Shown in pieces: positions 41,874 through 42,368 of a DNA stretch of 42,368 nt. Both the position numbers and the translations under genes were made by a program. Source of the DNA: Pirellulales bacterium (GTDB lineage Bacteria > Planctomycetota > Planctomycetia > Pirellulales > JACPPG01); the NCBI GenBank assembly GCA_036490175.1, contig DASXEJ010000314.1:1-42368 (forward strand), in the 5' to 3' direction. Under the pieces are notes generated by a model that worked only from the letters and a program-made list of their open reading frames with translations, was not told the origin of the DNA and did not search any database. Each line of letters opens with the position of its first letter. Position 1 is the stretch's first letter.

Positions 41874-42368
41874 TTATGACACCGAATCGCTTGCACCTTC
41901 GGTGCTGAGTTCATTTTCTGACGATTCGTCATCCACCACGGTGGGGACGCCGGCTGCGTCGGGGGCCACCGCCGGCAGGCCGAACTTCTCGGAACCCGCG
42001 TCAACGAAGACTTCGTCGGTTTCCGTGCCATCGACCTCGTACCGCAACAGAAAGTACGTGATCGTGGCGGCGCTGAAAAAGAACGTATAGGCGAAGCCTG
42101 CCACGACCGCCTGCACCAGACCCAACCAGAAGCCGCGGATCTGCCCCGCGGTCGTCGCAACATCGAACACCTCAGCACCCGATCCCCAACTCACGCTCCA
42201 GGCAGTCATATAGATGACCGTTGCGGCAAAGTATTGCACAAATAGCCAGCCGAGTGCGCCCAGCAAACATGCCAGCGTGATAAACCAAAGATAGTGCAAC
42301 GGTCGTTGATAGACATAGGAATACGATCTCGATAGTGCATCAAAGCTGTCGGTTCCTTCAGCGCTGAT
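41874..42368 (-). CDS. Multi-pass membrane protein (5' part beyond the window)
   Basis: C-terminal 164 residues of an integral membrane protein; the frame is open to the right edge. The visible start is ISAEGTDSFDALSRSYSYVY followed by QRPLHYLWFI, so the TTG at 42299 is internal, not a start. Membrane segments are LWFITLACLLGALGWLFVQY and, later, FWLGLVQAVVAGFAYTFFFS with TITYFLLRYEVDGTE. The last 50 residues are acidic and Ser/Glu-rich, probably cytoplasmic. The EGTDSFDALSRSYSYV motif recalls planctomycete membrane proteins of unknown function. It is convergent with the MoxR gene run and separated from it by about 130 bases. Confidence 0.82.
   Translation of the reverse strand: MSAEGTDSFDALSRSYSYVYQRPLHYLWFITLACLLGALGWLFVQYFAATVIYMTAWSVSWGSGAEVFDVATTAGQIRGFWLGLVQAVVAGFAYTFFFSAATITYFLLRYEVDGTETDEVFVDAGSEKFGLPAVAPDAAGVPTVVDDESSENELSTEGASDSVS

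Overview
This window looks like a chromosomal segment of a planctomycete, probably a Pirellulales-type member of Planctomycetia, with moderately high GC by eye. That reading rests on protein types: a leucine-rich-repeat protein behind the short membrane anchor common in planctomycetes, a PEP-CTERM exported protein, a DUF2092-thioredoxin fusion, PQQ-type propeller and NPCBM proteins, a squalene-cyclase-like toroid beside a MoxR ATPase, and a large MoxR/DUF58/VWA gene cluster. I see no tRNA, rRNA, CRISPR array, insertion sequence or phage gene. It appears to be ordinary, densely coding chromosome without signs of recent transfer.

Region 1 (1-5043, minus strand) is a possible four-gene transcription unit: an exported AbgB-like M20 amidohydrolase, a flavin monooxygenase, a membrane-anchored LRR protein, and a YegS-like lipid kinase cut by the window edge. 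The last two overlap by ATGA. Region 2 (5227-10212) holds a secreted HEAT-repeat protein, a convergent DUF2092/thioredoxin protein, a roughly 980-base non-coding stretch with two hairpins, and a PEP-CTERM protein.

Region 3 (10289-19323) is a regulated efflux locus. A TetR repressor is divergent from an operon of one RND membrane-fusion lipoprotein and two tandem RND pumps. The gap between them contains a consensus TATAAT promoter followed directly by a 28-base perfect palindrome, which makes a simple repression model likely. No outer-membrane channel gene is present. Region 4 (19411-22104) has a Gly/His-rich secreted protein with a seven-residue Asp/Arg repeat and a membrane-anchored SGNH hydrolase-like protein.

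Region 5 (22421-41743, plus strand) is a run of 12 genes with short gaps or overlaps: PQQ-type propeller, SIMPL protein, squalene-cyclase-like toroid, MoxR ATPase, DUF58, two membrane-anchored VWA proteins, a DUF4175-like membrane protein, a long coiled-coil protein, a small secreted protein, an NPCBM protein and a HEAT/Lys-rich protein. MoxR with DUF58 and VWA proteins is a known chaperone-like arrangement. Here it sits among mostly secreted or membrane proteins, so I infer an envelope assembly or maintenance machine of unknown client. The last gene has a probable frame disruption at an A7 run. The window closes with a minus-strand membrane protein that continues past the right edge.
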